Shown one piece after another: positions 61,589-64,000 of a stretch of 64,000 nucleotides of DNA. Source of the stretch: a bacterium (GTDB lineage: Bacteria > Campylobacterota > Campylobacteria > Campylobacterales > Sulfurovaceae); NCBI GenBank assembly GCA_018822805.1, contig JAHJJU010000015.1, positions 1 to 64,000 on the forward strand. Reading direction: 5' to 3'. Position numbers and translations under genes: made by a program. The notes under the pieces were generated by a model. It saw nothing but the letters and a program-made list of their open reading frames with translations, was not told the DNA's origin and ran no database searches. The first letter of the stretch is position 1. The number at the start of each line of letters is the position of its first letter.

Positions 61589-62461
61589 ATGAACTTTTTA
61601 CCCTACATAAAAGCCGTCGGTACAGGCAAAAAACGAAACCGTGACCTAAATAAAGATGAGATGAAAATAGCCATGAGAGCCATATTAAATAGTGAGGTTG
61701 CTCCTGAACAGGTGAGTGCTTTTCTTTTGGGTTGGCGTGTTAAAGGAGAAAGCATTGATGAATTTAAAGGAGCTATAGAAGCTTTTGATGAGTTCATAAA
61801 ACCTCATCCTATTGCCAACTCTATTGAATTTGGTTATCCTTATGATGGTAAAGTAAAGAACCCTTATCTTTTTCCACTTATGGCTAAATATCTGAAACCT
61901 TACGGTATTCAACTCTCTTTTCACGGTGATGTACTACAACCTGCTAAAGGAGGCGTTACCCTTAAAGAGATATGTACCCATACCTCACTAGAAGAGAATA
62001 TTCACTTTTTTGACAGAGCGACCTATTTTAAAGAGCTGCATCAACTCAGCCAGATCCGAAATACTTTAGGGATACGAAGCTCATTTAACACCCTTGAAAA
62101 ACTGCTGGGCATTTCACAGAGTGATACAGCAATTATTGGGGCTTTTCATAAACCTTTTATTGACAAGTATATTGAGCTCTTTAAAGACAGATATAAAAAG
62201 CTCATTATTGTTAAAGGCAATGAGGGAACTCCTGAAATCTTCTCTAAGTGTTCGATTTTTATGGTAGAAAATGCTAAAGTAGAGGAGATAAAAGTTGACC
62301 CTAAAGCATTGGGGATTGATTATGAAAAATCATGGAAACCTATTACGTTAGAGGAGTCTTTAACAATGATCAAAAATCCGAGTAATGAACTGGAAAAATT
62401 AGCTGAGTTTAATGCTAAGGTTATTCTTTTTTTAATGAATAAAACCAAAACTTTAATCTGA
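61589..62461 (+). CDS. TrpD2/YbiB-like protein (glycosyl transferase family 3 fold)
   Basis: 290 aa. The ORF-track start at 61529 lies before the promoter; ATG 61589 gives MNFLPYIKAVGTGKKRNRDL, the normal N terminus. The helical N-terminal domain (LNSEVAPEQVSAFLLGWRVKGES) and RNTLGIRSSFNTLEKLLG follow anthranilate phosphoribosyltransferase. The phosphate-binding GTGG-type loop is not conserved, so it is not the tryptophan enzyme. Homologues (TrpD2) bind nucleic acids. There is no Shine-Dalgarno sequence, so the message is probably leaderless. Confidence 0.8.
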   Translation: MNFLPYIKAVGTGKKRNRDLNKDEMKIAMRAILNSEVAPEQVSAFLLGWRVKGESIDEFKGAIEAFDEFIKPHPIANSIEFGYPYDGKVKNPYLFPLMAKYLKPYGIQLSFHGDVLQPAKGGVTLKEICTHTSLEENIHFFDRATYFKELHQLSQIRNTLGIRSSFNTLEKLLGISQSDTAIIGAFHKPFIDKYIELFKDRYKKLIIVKGNEGTPEIFSKCSIFMVENAKVEEIKVDPKALGIDYEKSWKPITLEESLTMIKNPSNELEKLAEFNAKVILFLMNKTKTLI

Positions 62462-63643
62462 CTTTTTATCTAACTTTTTCCCAAAAATCAAAACAGGGAA
62501 AAAACGTCTTGCCCAGAATCCAAACAGAACAAACCAAACCGTAATTGACAAATCAAAAAAGACAAAGAACTTCCAACCATTAGCAACAGCTATAGAGGTT
62601 AAAATACGCATGACTACAACCACTTGTGTCCAATAAAAAAGGATGGTTGTCAATCTATCTGCTAGCATCATATTACCCGAGTGACCAAGGGTAACACGTG
62701 TTCCAAAACCAATTAATATGGTTAAAAGGAATCCTAAAAGTAAGGTATGAATATCTAAATATAAAAAGTTCATACCATAAGAAAGTGTTAAAATATTGGT
62801 CACGGCAGATAAAAAGAAGGTAATCGGTATCCAAAAAAGTGCAATATGTAAAACCCATACCAAAGGATTTGAATTGGGAAATGGTAATTTCCAACGATAA
62901 AGCTCTTTACCTATCAAATAAGCCAACAACAAATCCACTAAAAAAGAAGAGTGTGTTTCAAACACTTCTAACAAAATACGTAAAGCCAGTAATCCTACAA
63001 TAACTTTAAATCTCTCTACATGTTTTTCGATAGGCGAATGAGAGAAAAAAGGCACCATTCTTTGAGCAATGGTAAACGTCAATAAAAAAAGATAAAGGTA
63101 TATGGCTATTTGAACCGATAGTGTATGTAAAACCGGGAACAACATGCTAACAACAAACAAAACATGGGCAACAAGCCCAAATGCCATGGCTATTAAAATC
63201 CACTGTTGATCTTCTTTATCCGTCACATTTGAAGCCTTATAAATACCTAGTAAAATATGACCTGCACCAAGATGACCTAAGAGGGTAAGTAACATTCCCA
63301 CACTTGCCAAAGAAATAGAGACAAATGTTCCAATTTGAAAAAGAATAAAACCGGCAAGAAACAACCCTAAAACTTGTAAGTAGTGCTCTTGAGGAATAGG
63401 ATCCGTTGCTGAAAACCTTGGAAAAGTAGTAAACAAAAATGCTAAAAATGCAGGGGTAAACATTAAAAAAATCAATGAATAAGCATGATAGTTAATTCCT
63501 GTTATTTCAGTAGCCACAATTCCTTTAAACATTAACATAAAAAGAAACATGGATACAAAAGCATTAATAAATGCCAAAACAAAAAAGGGCTGATGGGGTT
63601 GGGATAAGAAAAAGTGATTTTTCACTCTATTAAAGTCTACCAT
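62453..63643 (-). CDS. nnrS: NnrS family membrane protein
   Basis: About 396 aa with some twelve hydrophobic segments; starts QPHQPFFVLAFINAFVSMFL. The conserved HAYSLIFLMFTPAFLAFLFTTFPRFS and FGTRVTLGHSGNMM segments are typical of NnrS, a heme/copper membrane protein that relieves nitric-oxide stress and is found with denitrification genes. ATG 63643 is preferred over the TTG at 63658. It overlaps the preceding gene by 7 nt and converges on the TrpD2-like gene with a 9-nt overlap. Confidence 0.85.
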   Translation of the reverse strand: MVDFNRVKNHFFLSQPHQPFFVLAFINAFVSMFLFMLMFKGIVATEITGINYHAYSLIFLMFTPAFLAFLFTTFPRFSATDPIPQEHYLQVLGLFLAGFILFQIGTFVSISLASVGMLLTLLGHLGAGHILLGIYKASNVTDKEDQQWILIAMAFGLVAHVLFVVSMLFPVLHTLSVQIAIYLYLFLLTFTIAQRMVPFFSHSPIEKHVERFKVIVGLLALRILLEVFETHSSFLVDLLLAYLIGKELYRWKLPFPNSNPLVWVLHIALFWIPITFFLSAVTNILTLSYGMNFLYLDIHTLLLGFLLTILIGFGTRVTLGHSGNMMLADRLTTILFYWTQVVVVMRILTSIAVANGWKFFVFFDLSITVWFVLFGFWARRFFPVLIFGKKLDKKSD

Positions 63644-64000
63644 TCTATTCTCTCGCAATATTTTTGAGTATAACGATATTTTCCTCCGGCATCAAGTAAA
63701 TGGTAAAGCAACCAAGCAAATGATATCAACAAAAGTAAAGACGCTACAACTTTGATGATAAGTATATCTAAAAATGCTACCGGTAGCCAAGATAACAACA
63801 TACCAATATGCATTACAAAGTGAATTTTTGCTTTTTTAGGGTGAATCACATCATGCATCATGGGTGCTTCCATGTATCCTTGATTAGAAAGATGAAACCA
63901 AACCAAAAATGGAACTATTTTATAGACCATTGCAAAAACAATACTCAATGCAAAACCAATAAAAGTAATGTAACTTAAAAGTTGTAACTTATGAGAGAAA
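63637..64000 (-). CDS. Membrane protein, 5' end outside the window
   Basis: The frame stays open to the window edge beyond the track start (a TTG at 63948), reading ...LLSYITFIGFALSIVFAMVYKIVPFLVWFHL. About 120 residues are seen with three or four hydrophobic segments; MVYKIVPFLVWFHL and APMMHDVIHPKKAK are notable. It resembles the C-terminal part of membrane proteins found next to nnrS that are distant relatives of heme-copper oxidase subunit I. The family call is weak. It is coupled to nnrS by a 7-nt overlap. Confidence 0.55.
   Translation of the reverse strand, partial: FSHKLQLLSYITFIGFALSIVFAMVYKIVPFLVWFHLSNQGYMEAPMMHDVIHPKKAKIHFVMHIGMLLSWLPVAFLDILIIKVVASLLLLISFAWLLYHLLDAGGKYRYTQKYCERIEW

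Noticed and set aside
1-64000. CRISPR arrays, tRNA or rRNA genes, phage or IS transposase genes
   Set aside because: None seen. The only repeats are the short palindromes, the 34-bp and 23-bp direct repeats and the operator-like repeats listed.

Overview
The window looks like a piece of an AT-rich chromosome from a free-living, microaerobic to anaerobic member of the Campylobacterota (Epsilonproteobacteria), most like the Sulfurovum/Sulfurimonas lineage. The reasons are the GltX2-type glutamyl-tRNA synthetase, a class II superoxide reductase, the lipid A/cell shape run fabZ-lpxA-clpX-mreB-mreC, a biotin-dependent oxaloacetate decarboxylase-type operon beside pckA, and a cytochrome-c-fused (clade II) nitrous oxide reductase with the Wolinella-type order nosZ-B-D-G-C1-C2-H-F-Y. 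The species assignment is inference; no rRNA or tRNA gene was recognised.

0-32 kb is housekeeping. It holds gltX2, yggT, a lytic transglycosylase, mobB, fbp, a superoxide reductase, speA-cysE, an aspartate aminotransferase, queC, ybeY, a Na+/Ca2+ antiporter, pckA, oadGAB, a DEAD-box helicase, uppP, serB, metF, lpxB, queH (apparently started by ATT), fabZ-lpxA-clpX-mreBC, and a two-gene MotA/MotB-like motor of unknown task.

32-49 kb is a denitrification island. It carries heme d1/siroheme synthesis genes (siroheme decarboxylase fusion, precorrin-2 dehydrogenase, a Crp/Fnr regulator, uroporphyrinogen methyltransferase, NirJ-like radical SAM), small cytochromes c, three NosL-family genes and the complete nos cluster. 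The nos cluster is interrupted between nosZ and nosB by a vapBC toxin-antitoxin cassette and decorated with GTAGGG palindromes that overlap or follow stop codons. No nitrite reductase (nirS) is in the window.

49-55 kb is an anaerobic nucleotide-reduction operon. The class III ribonucleotide reductase appears split: the 697-aa NrdD ends after its zinc site, and the glycyl-radical tail is a separate 51-aa gene about 0.8 kb downstream. An LpdD-like chaperone and a NifU-like scaffold lie between them. nrdG, a divergent GAPDH-like dehydrogenase and a ThiO-like oxidase follow.

55-64 kb holds a PilJ-like membrane sensor, a second Crp/Fnr regulator, a diheme cytochrome c peroxidase, a decayed gene next to a duplicated promoter, an AAA/DUF4143 ATPase, a pentaheme cytochrome c, a five-repeat DUF7477-like protein, a TrpD2-like protein, NnrS and a truncated membrane gene.

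A unifying signal is an FNR/DNR-type box (TTGAY-N4-ATCAW in the direction of transcription). It precedes ten transcription units at one fixed distance from a -10 hexamer (box centre to first base of the -10 is always 29.5 nt, i.e. a class II site near -41.5). These units link nos, d1-heme synthesis, nrdD, peroxidase, cytochrome and trpD2 genes into one predicted low-oxygen/NO regulon, for which the Crp/Fnr protein with an E..SR recognition helix (34 kb) is a plausible controller.
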